In this document: positions 13,127 through 23,812 of the stretch, piece by piece | Layout: the number at the start of each line of letters is the position of its first letter | Numbering within the stretch: position 1 is the first letter of the stretch | Assembly: GCF_932274485.2 (NCBI RefSeq) | Contig: NC_065884.2 | Span: 40,629,540 to 40,693,539, forward strand | DNA length: 64,000 nt | Origin: Patella vulgata | Lineage: Eukaryota; Mollusca; Gastropoda; Patellidae | Reading direction: 5' to 3' | Made by a program: the position numbers and the translations under genes | Notes under the pieces: generated by a model | The model's input: only the letters and a program-made list of their open reading frames with translations | The model's database searches: none | What the model was told of the DNA's origin: nothing

Positions 13127-14340
13127 ACTAGAACTGCGATGCAGTAATGACGGGTTTCACCGGTGCCCCGTTACCCTTGAACATATGTCACTTCCGGTAC
13201 CGACGAAACCATTAAACAGGTTTCCATTTAAGCATTGCACACATCACATAAAATGTACGCAGAATCAACCAAATCCGGCAATATCAATTCATTGTATACA
13301 TTCATTACATGTAAGTGATCCTGACAACATTACATTACTTCCAGTGATAATGAAAATGTTAAATTAGTTTCATGAAATCAGAAATAGCATAAGGCATCAC
13401 ATGGTGAAAATTTTATGTAAATCGAATATTTGCCACTTTTATAGACCAAAATCCTTGAAAAGTGACTTGTAGAAACTCGTCTATTTCTCTGCAACCGTAC
13501 AAGTTAGAAACCATTTTTTGGTATTTGTATGATCGTGTGGGTTCAATCTATTTGTTGATTGGCATCAAATATCATAATTTTAAAAACAATACAAATCAGA
13601 CTCATTTGAATAAAATATCTGTTTTGAAGGCTAAAAATACAGTTTTTGCCACAGTAAAAGTGTTAAATTACTTGTATGAAATCGTAAATGACCTTAGGTA
13701 TCACACAAGGGAAATTTTATGAAAATCGAATAATAATTGACACTTTTATGGACCAAAAACCTTGAAAAGTTACCTGTTGAAAATCGTCTATTTCTCCGCA
13801 ACTGAACAAGTTAGAAACCATTTTGTGATATCTATATGATCGTTTGGGTTCATTCTATTAGTTGATTGGAATCAAATATCAAAATTTTAAGCAAATAACA
13901 AATAAGACTCATTTGAATAAATTACTGGTTTTGAAGGTTATAAATACAATTTTTGCCCAAATTACGTCATTTCCGGTGACATTGAAAATGTTAAATTGGT
14001 TTGACCTTGTTAAAATTGACATTACGCATCAAATGATGTCACTTTTATGAAAATCGAATAATAATTGACTCTTATACAGGCAAACTAGCGTAAAAAGTGA
14101 CTCATACAAAATTTACCATTTCTCGGCAACTGTTCATATTACAAATTAATTTTCACATACATTCTCTTCGTATGGATTATTGCTACTAGTTTATGAAAGT
14201 TGCGAAGAAATATTTTAAAATATGAAAAGCCTGAATGGGTTGTGAATAGCTCATTTTTTCACCTTTTTTCACCTTTAAATCGAAATGATCCGAAAACGAA
14301 ATAAAAATTAAAAAAACTGAGCGCGATGATTTCTGCGCAT
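13127..14340 (+). repeat. Tandem array S3, copy 2
   Basis: The same head as at 9929 (ctagaactgcgatgcagtaa) is followed by about three units of the ~330-bp S3 repeat (13330-13680, 13680-14000, 14000-14330). The last unit in both copies has acatacattctctKcgtat and gttgcgaagaaatattttaa-like text, so the two arrays are homologous along their length. Non-coding. Confidence 0.65.
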
Positions 14341-14380
14341 TAACAGGGTAAACCCTTTCAGTCATACCAGATTTGAATTA

Positions 14381-15165
14381 TAATCTGCAAGTTTCATTGA
14401 AATCGGTTGATAATTGTGTTCTGTAGCCGTGCCACATGAAATGTGTGATAACCTGATATCTCAGAAACCGCTAACCGGAAGTGGCCGAAATTTTGGCTAC
14501 TCTGAGATATTATTAATATTATTATAATCTGCAAGTTTCATTGAAATCGGTTGATAATTGTGGTCTGTAGACGTGCCACATGAAATGTGTGGTAACCTGA
14601 TATCTCGGAAACCGCTAACCGGAAGTGGCCGAAATTTCGGCTACTCTGAGATATTATTAAAATAATCATAATCTGCAAGTTTCATTGAAATAGTTTGATA
14701 ATTGTGGTCTGTAGCCGTGCCACATGAAATGTGTGGTAACCTGATATCTCGGAAACCGCTAACCGGAAGAGGTCGAAATTTTGCCTACTCTGAGATATTA
14801 TTAATTTTATCATATTCTGTAAGTGTCATGAAAATCGGTTTATAATTGTGGTCTGTAGCCGTGCCACATGAAATGTGTGGTAACCTGATATCTCGGAAAC
14901 CGCTAACCGGAAGTGGCCGAAATTTTGGCTACTCTGAGATATTATTAAAATAATTATAATCTGCAAGTTTCATTGAAATCGGTTGATAACTGTGGTCTGT
15001 AGCCGTGCCACATGAAATGTGTGATAACCTGATATCTCGGAAACTGCTAACCGGAAGTGGTCGAAATTTTGCCTACTCTGAGATATTATTAATGTTATCG
15101 TTATCTGTAAGTTTCATTGAAATCGGTTGATAATTGCGTTACGGAGACTTGCCACATGTGGCAAA
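14381..15165 (+). repeat. 144-bp tandem array, five and a half units
   Basis: Units start near 14381, 14524, 14669, 14813, 14957 and 15101 (period 143-145). Each carries aagtttcattgaaatcggtt, gtctgtagccgtgccacatg, a short inverted repeat ccacatgaaatgtgtgg, tcggaaaccgctaaccggaa and ctactctgagatattattaa. The block ends with two copies of the palindromic word gccacatgtggc or a close variant (about 15150-15195). Confidence 0.85.
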
Positions 15166-15264
15166 TAGTCTCCGGATTGTCTTACCACATGTGGCAAATA
15201 GCCCCAGCCTATTTTAAATACTCGCGTCATTTAAGTAATATATTGGTCCGATGGAGCCTTGTCG

Positions 15265-15383
15265 TGGTCCCAATCAGCCATAAATCTGGTCCCAGTCAGC
15301 CAAGAATCTGGTCCCAATCAGCCACAAATCTGCTCCCAGTCAGCCAGGTCCCAATCAGCCATGGTCCCAATCAGCCAATAACC
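15265..15383 (+). repeat. Minisatellite of ~17-24 bp
   Basis: Repeated word ggtcccaatcagcca, alternating with a cagtcagcca variant, six times in 120 bases; most copies are followed by aaatct. Confidence 0.85.
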
Positions 15384-15417
15384 GAGTTAGAGACTTAGCT
15401 ACTTTAAAGGCTCAATA

Positions 15418-15753
15418 CCACTCTTGTTGTAACTGAATAATATCTCCCAATCTTTATTCTGGTCAACAAATTGTACTATTTTAGAATATTTCAATTAATT
15501 GATGATACAAATTTCATCTTAACACACCTTATTTAAAAATTTTGAAAAATTCAACATAATGGTTTGAAACGTCTAACGTAAACCTTTTCAAATGAAACTT
15601 TGATTTAAAAATATTTTCGAACCCTCTGGACAAGTAAAATAGGATGTAATGGATAATTTACACAACAGGTAGGACACTTAAACATCTAGTACTTAGATAG
15701 AGATATTATGTATTTTCTGGAGCTTTCAAGCCAGCAAGAGTGTTATTGTCCCT
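15418..15753. mobile_element. MITE with TTAA target duplication, copy 1
   Basis: Flanked by TTAA at 15414-15417 and 15754-15757. Imperfect terminal inverted repeats: aggctcaataccactcttg on the left, and the reverse complement of caagagtgttattgtccct on the right. The 336 bp hold no coding frame. A second copy lies at 43237-43583. TTAA duplication fits piggyBac- or Kolobok-type mobilisation. An unoccupied relative of this site is at 33302-33322 (gagttagagacttagctact, then ttaag). Confidence 0.85.
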
Positions 15754-15757
15754 TTAA

Positions 15758-16177
15758 TATCAGGATAATAAATTCAAAATTATTTGAAATGCATTAGCAT
15801 TAGCATTTTAAAGTGAAAAGTTTGGGTTAGCAAGTCACCGCTAGTATCTAAATCGTAATATATACGTACACAACACATGTATTTATGTATACTTACACTG
15901 TATCGAAGTCTCCAGTAACTAAAATCAACATGTGAAGTCAAAATAAACTTGAAATGATCGAACAAGGAAAAACACACCACTTTCCCTTCGCCTTAATGGG
16001 GTGAACAATTTTAGCGATGTTTCATTGGATGACGAACTCGGGCGACGTTACTAAAATTAGAAACCAGCTATGCACCACGGCACTCTCGACCACTCGCTAT
16101 CCCGCAATCGACTCTGCCCACGGCTCACGCACTAAACTGGTTGACCTAGAGGTCATTGATCACGTGATTAACTACAT
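15758..16177. other. Unassigned spacer
   Basis: No gene or known element. 15990-16165 is less AT-rich, with short open frames and no recognisable domain. Confidence 0.4.
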
Positions 16178-16420
16178 AATAATAATAATAATAATAATAT
16201 CTTTATTTTCAAAGGTGAAAAATTAGGCTTAAAGCCTGTTTACAATTTTGCCCTTTATAACAAAGAAATGAAAAAGACAGTAACAGAACAAGACACTTAA
16301 CAAATACTCACACACAAAACATTCAAATATATACTGATAAACTAAAAGAAAAGTAATGACTATTGTCATTGACTAATAATATTATTGATACTGATAGATA
16401 TAATGTAGTAAGTAATAGTA
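16178..16420 (-). mobile_element. Probable LINE 3' end
   Basis: An ATA/TAA microsatellite (16178-16200) abuts ctttattttcaaaggtgaaa. Read on the minus strand this gives a 3' untranslated region ending in an AATAAAG-like signal and a trinucleotide tail, as in CR1/RTE-like LINEs. No protein remnant was recognised upstream, so the element is severely truncated. Confidence 0.45.
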
Positions 16421-16869
16421 AAATGACATCTGTCAGAAAAGTTTCTGGCGTTATAATTAACACTTGATGAGTTTTATTCAATTTTAGTCATCAGTTATTA
16501 CTCCTCCGAAAGAAAACAGTCTAATTTTGCATGTTTCGTGTGTGTATTAGGCCTTACGATCTCATTATAAAGGTAAACAGATCCACGTGGGTTTGGATTG
16601 TTCGTAATTTTAATTCTAAAATTAGCACGGCGACATACGGAGTTCGTATTTCCGACCATTTAACCCTGTAATCTTACGCGAAAGAGCTCCCTGTAATATT
16701 TGTAAATACATTGTTACTTTGCAATTGTGACCCCATTTCTACTTAAATATGGTAATAGTATTAAATATATTATCATTTATTTGTTTTAAATCACATTGTT
16801 TATCATTGTCCATCAACACCAAAAATCTAGGTGGCGTAGTCAAATGAGCCGTTAGCAGAGATTGTTTGG
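16421..16869. other. Unassigned spacer
   Basis: No gene, tRNA or recognised repeat. Confidence 0.4.
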
Positions 16870-17303
16870 ACACAGCTCACCAAATAATTCTAAGGCGAAA
16901 GTTATTTTTAGTCTTTCTCTCCCTTTTCCTTTTCCCCCTTTTGCATGGCGATTTTTGTTAACTTTTTGGTGTAAAATCGAAGAAAAGGGTTTGAAAATAT
17001 ATTTTCTGCCAGGTTTTGGTGAATATTCATGATTTTGAGGCGGAAGGATACAAGAGTTGAGAGGTTGGTTACGTTGAAATGTAGGGTCAAAAATTGCATG
17101 TTTTTTTGTCTCTACTTCCAGCTTGTGTATTTCAAGTTTTCCGTGGTGAACCTCATACGTGCTTTTGGGCAAGAGGTTGCCACATGTTGCTTCATCTGTG
17201 GTAGAAAGCGTTCTAACCAACGAAAATTTGGGGAAAAGTCAGAGCCGGTCTAAGAGACGAGAATTAACATTATTTAAAGTCAATGGGGAAATCATTAGTG
17301 ATC
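16870..17303 (+). repeat. ~430-bp dispersed repeat R2, copy 1
   Basis: Begins acacagctcaccaaat and ends aatcattagtgatctgtgg. It is about 93% identical by eye to 19659-20118 and is also related to 20187-20620. A 74-codon frame (17029-17253) is open in copies 1 and 2. The two predicted peptides differ at about ten residues out of 74, including non-conservative ones, so I do not treat it as a gene. Confidence 0.75.
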
Positions 17304-19658
17304 TGTGGCCTGTCTATGTGTGACAGGCTGAGACTGACATGCCTTAGTCTGAAAATATGAAGATTAAACTATCATGAAAATATGAATAAAACAGTAAGAA
17401 AAATATTTTAATGCCCAATTTTGGCTTATTCAGCCTCAGAAAGCACAGACTGAGACACAGTGAACAGTATTGTAATTTCACCAAATTTTGTCTAAAAATC
17501 AGGAATATTCACAGAAAATCTTTAGATTCCCCCCATTTCGATGTAGAAATTAATACCTTTTAAAATAAAGCCTTAAAATAGATGGTATCCATAACCCGTC
17601 CTACCTTGTTAAAGAATAATCCTATTAATCCTATAAGTCACTATTGCCAGCTGAGAAATTGGCAAAAATATCATTTTCAACTTCAAATTCCAACGTTTGA
17701 AGGTAGCTAGCCTAATGCACAGAGGCAATATGAAAACAAGGGAGGTAATTGTGTTATTTCTTGTGTCAATGATTTTTAAGGGTGGGAAATAATGCCCATG
17801 GTCGTATAATAGTGAGTTGATAACCTATTGAGGACATAGAAATAATAATATGTTTTGACTTTCTTAGAAAATATAAAATTATCGCTTTAAGCTTGTATAA
17901 TGTTGACCACCTTTATTAATTCTAGCATTGATAGGTTTGCGCATGTTTGAGCTAGATCTGGTTTTAAATAAAAAAAATTCTCAAATGTTTGGTCTAAATA
18001 ATATCAAGAGTTAAAGCAACTTGGGTTGAACTTTGTTTTGTCATTTTTCCCAAATTGATTCAGGTCAAATTGATAGTCAAAATGTCGAAAAAATGTCCTT
18101 ATTTTCATTGCTAATATAACTTAGATGGGATCTACAAGTTTGTCAGGTTTAGAAATAGCCCATGCTTTCCTACAGAAAATTGAAAATTGGTAACACTGAG
18201 TTAATAATGTACAGCAGATGGGTTTGTACAAAACAGATGTTGGCTTAATTTTGCTTCTGTTTTACCCAGAACAGGCATTTTTTTCTTCTTTGAAACATTA
18301 AATTCTTGCATTTCCTTCAAGTAGAAAGCAGTATTCCAGTCTTTCTAGCCATTTTTAACTCTGCCATTCGGTTAAGAGAAGCTATAAATGCCCCACCCCA
18401 CCCTTTTTTATTAATGTGTTTTGAGAGATTTAATTGCATCTGTGTTGACAATTAAATGATAGTAATTGGAATTTGTGGTTGAACTAGGAATGTTATTTTA
18501 CACCAATAAATAGTTATTTTGTACATTTCAAAGATTTCTAGCCCTTTTTGTTTAAAGTCAAACTTAAAACCCTGAGACATGTCAGGCCAATGCGACCACA
18601 CCCTGATATAACAATGGTGTAGATGTGTAAATGTCAGCTTAATGTTCAATATTTTCTGATCAAAATCTAGGATTTGTGGTGTTTGTTGCATTTAAGTTAC
18701 TTATAGAACAGTCAAATGTTAATTTTGCTCCTTTTCAGGCCTCCTTCATGTTGTCAACTCTGTCATAACTACTTTTTTGACTTCATTTTTTCAGGCAATT
18801 GAGTTAAAGGTCCAGACATCTTGCTTCAGCACAAGAATTGCAATAAAGATTTGTATGGTGCCTCTGAGCCTTGAGATGTTGAAAACATTGAAATATTCCC
18901 AAATTTGTGAAAATTGTGTATTATGTGACCCTTTTGTTAGAGAGGGGTGGTCATAGACCAAATATGGCATTTTTTTCTTTCATCAAGGCCTATTTTTAAC
19001 CATAATTCATATTTATTGCACATATTTTAGTTTATATGTACATATGTTAGCCAGGGTTGGTAAAACATAGTTATTAGACAGATTCCTTTGGTGATGTTAC
19101 TTCTGCAACTGCAACCAAAGATTAGATTGATTCTGTCAGTGACATGATTAGGGGTTGGGAATACATGTTTCAGTTTAGATCTCTAATATTACCATCAATG
19201 CAGCTGATTTGTGATTTTTCTGTTTGCATATTGTCCAGGGTTTCTAAAAATATATTCCTTGCCCGTCTGGCTATCTAAAAAGTGGAAAATTATTGTTTTT
19301 TTGAAAGATGCTACATGTAAATTTTGTACATTTTTCATGACATGGCAGTAAAAAATTATATTTTTAAAAAAGAATCCAGCTTATGAGTGTTTTCTGTGTA
19401 ATTTGTTTGTAACTTGTCTAATTTTTAAACAGAACTCAAATACTGCCTTTAATAAGAAAGATTTTTAAATTTTAGCACAAAAGGCTCATGGACCTGAGAT
19501 GCACCGCTGTACATAAAGCATCATGTATACTTAAAGAGCCATCATTTTTGCAGTTTTTCTTTGATTTTGATTTCCTTTCACCAGTATGTTGCCAGAACAT
19601 ATGGGAAGCATATAAAAAAGGCTTTTTGGTAATACCTGAAGTTTCACCCCTATATAGG
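17304..19658. other. Non-coding spacer between R2 copies
   Basis: No coding exon was recognised. Segments near 17470-17560 and 18060-18150 resemble 20850-20930 and 20940-21020 (shared words such as aatttcac, tttcattg and gtttgtcag). The R2 copies and their downstream sequence therefore look like old tandem segmental copies. Confidence 0.45.
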
Positions 19659-20118
19659 ACACAGCTCACCAAATATTTCTATGCCCTCACCCACGAATGT
19701 AGGGCGAAAGTTATTTTTAGTCTTTCTCTCCCTTTTCCCTTTTCCCCCTTTTGCATGGCGATTTTTGTTGACTTTTTGGTGTAGAACGAAGAAAAGGGTT
19801 TGAAAATATATTTTCTGCCAGGTTTTGGTGAATATTCATGATTTTGAGGCGGAAGGATACAAGAGTTGAGAGGTTGGTTAGGTTGAAATGTAGGGTCAAA
19901 AATTGCATGTTATCTTGTCTCTACTTCCAGCTTGTGTATCTCAAGTTTTCCATGGTGAACCTCATACGTACTTTTGGGCAAGAGGTTGCCACATGTTGCT
20001 CCATCTGTGGTAGAAAGCGTTCTACCCAACGAAAATTTGGGAAAAAGTTAGAGCCGGTCTAAGAGACGAGAATTAACATTATTTAAAGTCAATGGGGAAA
20101 TCATTAGTGATCTGTGAC
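19659..20118 (+). repeat. R2 repeat, copy 2
   Basis: Near-identical to 16870-17303 with small insertions near the start. It carries the same words tatattttctgccaggtttt and gttgccacatgttgc. Confidence 0.75.
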
Positions 20119-20186
20119 CGTTTGGACTGCAAGGGAAGACAACTCTGTTTGGGAGATGGAGGCAGACCACCATTACATTTGTAGTT

Positions 20187-20620
20187 CGTCTATTTATAGC
20201 AATTCTCTCTGTCTCCTTTCTCCCCTTTTGCGTGCCCATTTTTGTTGATTTTTGGGTCTAGAATGGACGAAGAGGGTTTGAATTAACATTTTCTGCCAGG
20301 TTTTGGTAAATATTCATGAGTTATCAGGTTGGCTACGGTGATATGTACGGCAACTAGTTACATGTTTTTAGTATGTTTCTTCAAGTTTGTGTATCTCCAA
20401 ATTTTGGTGGTCAACCTCATACAAATTTTAGTGCAAAGACATGACCATTTGTTCCTCTGTAGTGAAAAGCATTCAGCCCAACGAAAATTTGGGGAAAAGT
20501 TGAAGGTGGGCAAAGAGGCCAGAATTAACACTGAAGTCAATGGGTAAACTAATGGTGGTCTGCCTCCTGTATGGAAACAACCTGACTGGTGGATGAAAGG
20601 CCTTAATTTGATGATATGAT
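20187..20620 (+). repeat. R2 repeat, copy 3 (diverged)
   Basis: Weaker match to copies 1 and 2: ttctgccaggttttggtaaa, then aacgaaaatttggggaaaag, then agtcaatgggtaaac. The shared 74-codon frame is not kept. Confidence 0.65.
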
Positions 20621-21320
20621 CTCCAAATTGTAAGAAAATGTGATATATGACATTTTGATAGTAAAAAAAGTGAAATGGTAAAATTTCAAAAATATTTGAC
20701 AAATTTGTGAGGGGAAATTTTGATTTTAGTCAAAATTTTGTGATTTTCAGTGTTTATTTACTTTTCAAAATTTGTGGAAAATATTTTAATGTATGATTTT
20801 TACTTTTTCTGCATCATAAAGGCTAGATGGGAAGAAAGTATCATAATTTCACTCAATTTTGCCTAAAAAATCATGATAAGTTGTTTGAAATTCTTCAAAT
20901 TACCCCCCTTATTGCTGTCAAAATTTTAATTATTCATCTGTTGTAAAATGAACCAAAATGTCTTGCATGTCTTTATTTTCATTGTTAAATAACTTGGAAA
21001 GGATCCTTGTGTTTGTCAGATATTGAAAAAGTATTCATGTGTTTGTCAAAAATTAAAAAATTAAGAAATTTAGTCTAATTATGTACTGTTGAGGTATGTT
21101 AGAATTTTCAAAACAAGAGTTAACTTAAAAACGGGGTATTGTACAAAAGTACCATGGGTTGATATGTAAGAAAATGGGGTATAATAGAATCCGAGGTTGA
21201 GATAACCGTACCTCGCCCGCCTTACTGCTTGTATACAACGGAAACGTACTGGTACGCGGCTTTGGTACCACAGTAGCCTACAATTTGTCAATTTGTGACC
21301 TGTAAAACCATTTGATCCTA
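20621..21320. other. Unassigned spacer
   Basis: Non-coding, with patchy similarity to 17350-18150 as noted for the R2 neighbourhood. Confidence 0.4.
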
Positions 21321-22317
21321 TTATGGCCATGTTGTCCGTGCCATTATTTCAAAAGATAGGTTGCCAGGCAACAAAACATACGCCCACAGCAGCTAAATCG
21401 TCCGGCGGTCGACGTAAGGGATGTCCCATATTTATTCTTTTGTAAGTAATTAGGCGCATTTAATAGACAATTTGATACAGATAACATTATAATCTTCGTC
21501 GTTTGAGGGTTCACAAGGTTCTAAAAACTAAAACAAGAGCCATAACTCTGGAAGTAATCTACAGAAATTGTTGAAATTCAACAGGCTTTTTTTTTTTACT
21601 AATTCAAATAACGCATATAAATTCCATACAGATCGGATGATAACTTTTATCGTTCGTACGTTTAAAATTTTTAACAAAGTAAAACAAGGGCCATAACTCT
21701 AGAAGTAATTGACGGAAATTGCTGACATTCAATAGGATTCTTCATTTCACTAATTTAATTGATGCATATGAATTTCATACAGATGGTTTGATAACTTTTG
21801 TCGTTCAAGCGTTCACAAGATTATGGCCATGTTGTCCGTGCCATTATTTCAAAAGATAGGTTGCCAGGCAACAAAACATACGCCCACAGCAGCTAAATCG
21901 TCCGGCGGTCGACGTAAGGGATGTCCCATATTTATTCTTTTGTAAGTAATTAGGCGCATTTAATAGACAATTTGATACAGATAACATTATAATCTTCGTC
22001 GTTTGAGGGTTCACAAGGTTCTAAAAACTAAAACAAGAGCCATAACTCTGGAAGTAATCTACAGAAATTGTTGAAATTCAACAGGCTTTTTTTTTTACTA
22101 ATTCAAATAACGCATATAAATTCCATACAGATCGGATGATAACTTTTATCGTTCGTACGTTTAAAATTTTTAACAAAGTAAAACAAGGGCCATAACTCTA
22201 GAAGTAATTGACGGAAATTGCTGACATTCAATAGGATTCTTCATTTCACTAATTTAATTGATGCATATGAATTTCATACAGATGGTTTGATAACTTTTGT
22301 CGTTCAAGCGTTCACAA
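21321..22317 (+). repeat. Near-perfect 500-bp tandem duplication of a hairpin-tail element head (H4)
   Basis: ttatggccatgttgtccgtg starts at 21321 and again at 21821. By eye the two ~500-bp copies differ only in the length of a T-run (near 21588 and 22090). Each contains the type-a head (aggttgccaggcaac at 21358 and 21858) and two tandem units (ccataactctggaagtaa and ccataactctagaagtaa). No tail hairpin follows, so the element is truncated. This is either a very recent tandem duplication or an assembly duplicate. Confidence 0.85.
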
Positions 22318-22376
22318 GATTCAACAAAGTGAAACAAGGGCCATAACTCTAAATGTAATTAACGGAAATTTGCTGT

Positions 22377-22945
22377 ACCTACCACGTTTTGTTTCATATC
22401 TACCCAATATTCCAATATACCATAATATATGATTTTTTATAGGGTTCCTTTCGATATTCGTGCATATTGGGCCGTAACTTCCTGAATTATGGCCCCTGAT
22501 TGTACGAAAAATCGCGTTTTCAGCTTGTGGACCCTATAGAGGTCTTAATTTTTATCCGATTTAAAAAAACGTATTATTATATCACCGTTACACCCTAAGG
22601 ATGACTGAGTTCGAATTTCGTGAAAATCGGCCCAAAACTGACAGACAAAATGGCCGCCCTTCGTTCTCAAATAGCGTAAAAATATGGTATATCAAGGTTG
22701 TGGACCCTATAGAGGTCACAATTTTTATCCGATTTTGTTGAAACTTGAAATGTAAGTTTATAACCCAAAGGTCTCGGTTCCTTTCGATATTCGCGCATAT
22801 TGAGCCGTAACTTCCTGATTTATGGCACCTGATTATACGAAAAATCACCTTCCTTGTGGGCCCTATAGAGGTCATAATTTGTATCCGATTTAAAAAAATC
22901 GTGTTGATACATCACCGTTACACTCTAAGGAAGGTGAGTTCGAAT
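22377..22945 (-). mobile_element. Inverted fragment of type-b tandem cargo
   Basis: The reverse complement of the 332-bp H2 unit: ggtcacaatttttatccgat and atggcccctgattgtacgaa. About 1.7 units are joined directly to truncated H4. No head or tail is present. The 95-codon minus frame is repeat-derived. Confidence 0.75.
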
Positions 22946-23015
22946 TACGTGAAAATCGGTTTGAATGATGTCCCTGACTTGGTGGATTATGATTTGCCTG
23001 TTTTTTTTAGGAGTT

Positions 23016-23400
23016 TGATCCTATAGTTTTAATGCTGGCCATCAGTTCCGCGGTGTATACAGAACAGTGTTCTGGTAGCCTTTTCCTGATGTTCAGCTTT
23101 ACTTTGGGTATGTATATGCTGTATCCAGTTGCTCCCTTTTGTAGAGTCTTTTGATCCATCTGTGAAAATCTTGAGATGGTTACTCCATTTTGAGTCTAGT
23201 AGTTTCATTGCTAGTGTTCTAGCCTCTATTGGGTTAACGTGTTTGTTTGTGACTTTACTTAAGTAAGTGTTGGTGGTTAGATTACTTAATTGCCAAGGTG
23301 GGGTGTCGGGGAAGGTTTGAGACTCGATAATTGTGCCTTTCAAGTTGTGTTTAGTTAGAATATCATTTGACATGTGTCCAAATGTCACAGATTTGTGACA
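23016..23400 (-). pseudogene. LINE fragment: RNase H domain
   Basis: The minus-strand translation gives TPPWQLSNLTTNTYLSK, then SNHLKIFTDGSKDS, the first catalytic-aspartate motif (TDGSK) of the RNase H domain found in I/Jockey/R1-type LINE ORF2. After a frameshift near 23150 another frame reads GYSIYIPKVKLNIRKRLPE, then HCSVYTAELMA, the second RNase H motif (YTAEL). No reverse transcriptase remains. It is a short dead copy of a LINE group different from the one at 47-61 kb, which has no RNase H. Confidence 0.75.
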
Positions 23401-23535
23401 TTTTGTTGTTGTTAGTTGGTTGTATTTTACGTCCGCTTCCACCGAGGTGATATCGCAGACAAGGTTTGTGACATGATGATGATGGGTTAGTTGTATTTTA
23501 CGTCCGCTTCCACCGAGGTGATATCGCAGACAAGT
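23400..23535. repeat. Direct repeat of ~65 bp
   Basis: The phrase tgtattttacgtccgcttcc plus accgaggtgatatcgcagac occurs twice, starting near 23421 and 23491, and each time is followed by a tttgtgacat word. Confidence 0.85.
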
Positions 23536-23623
23536 TTGTGACATCTCAGTCACTCCTATTTATGGCTCGTGACAGGGCTAGTCTAATGTGTTGGGACGAT
23601 ACCATTTTCCACCAATCAGAATA

Positions 23624-23678
23624 GCATGACGTCACAAAAAAAACATGACGTCACAAAAAACCATGGCGTCACAAAAAC
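23624..23678. repeat. Three tandem TGACGTCA-like sites
   Basis: catgacgtcacaaaaa occurs at 23625 and 23644, and catggcgtcac at 23662, an 18-19 bp period. The first two contain the palindrome tgacgtca, the classical CREB/ATF recognition sequence. Whether this is regulatory or only a chance minisatellite is unknown. Confidence 0.6.
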
Positions 23679-23812
23679 AGACACGTGATATTTTGGTGAC
23701 AAAGTCATTTTATTGAACTAGTACATTACAAATCTTTAAAGAATTGAACACAAAATAAATAATGTTTAAATTTGAACATATTTACAAAGCAAAAAAGCAT
23801 CAACATCGTTAT

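Noticed and set aside
16017-16226. 69-codon frame
   Set aside because: Runs into a trinucleotide microsatellite; no family recognised.
17029-20062. The 74-codon frame of the R2 blocks as a gene family
   Set aside because: Too many non-conservative replacements between two otherwise close copies, lost in the third copy, no domain.
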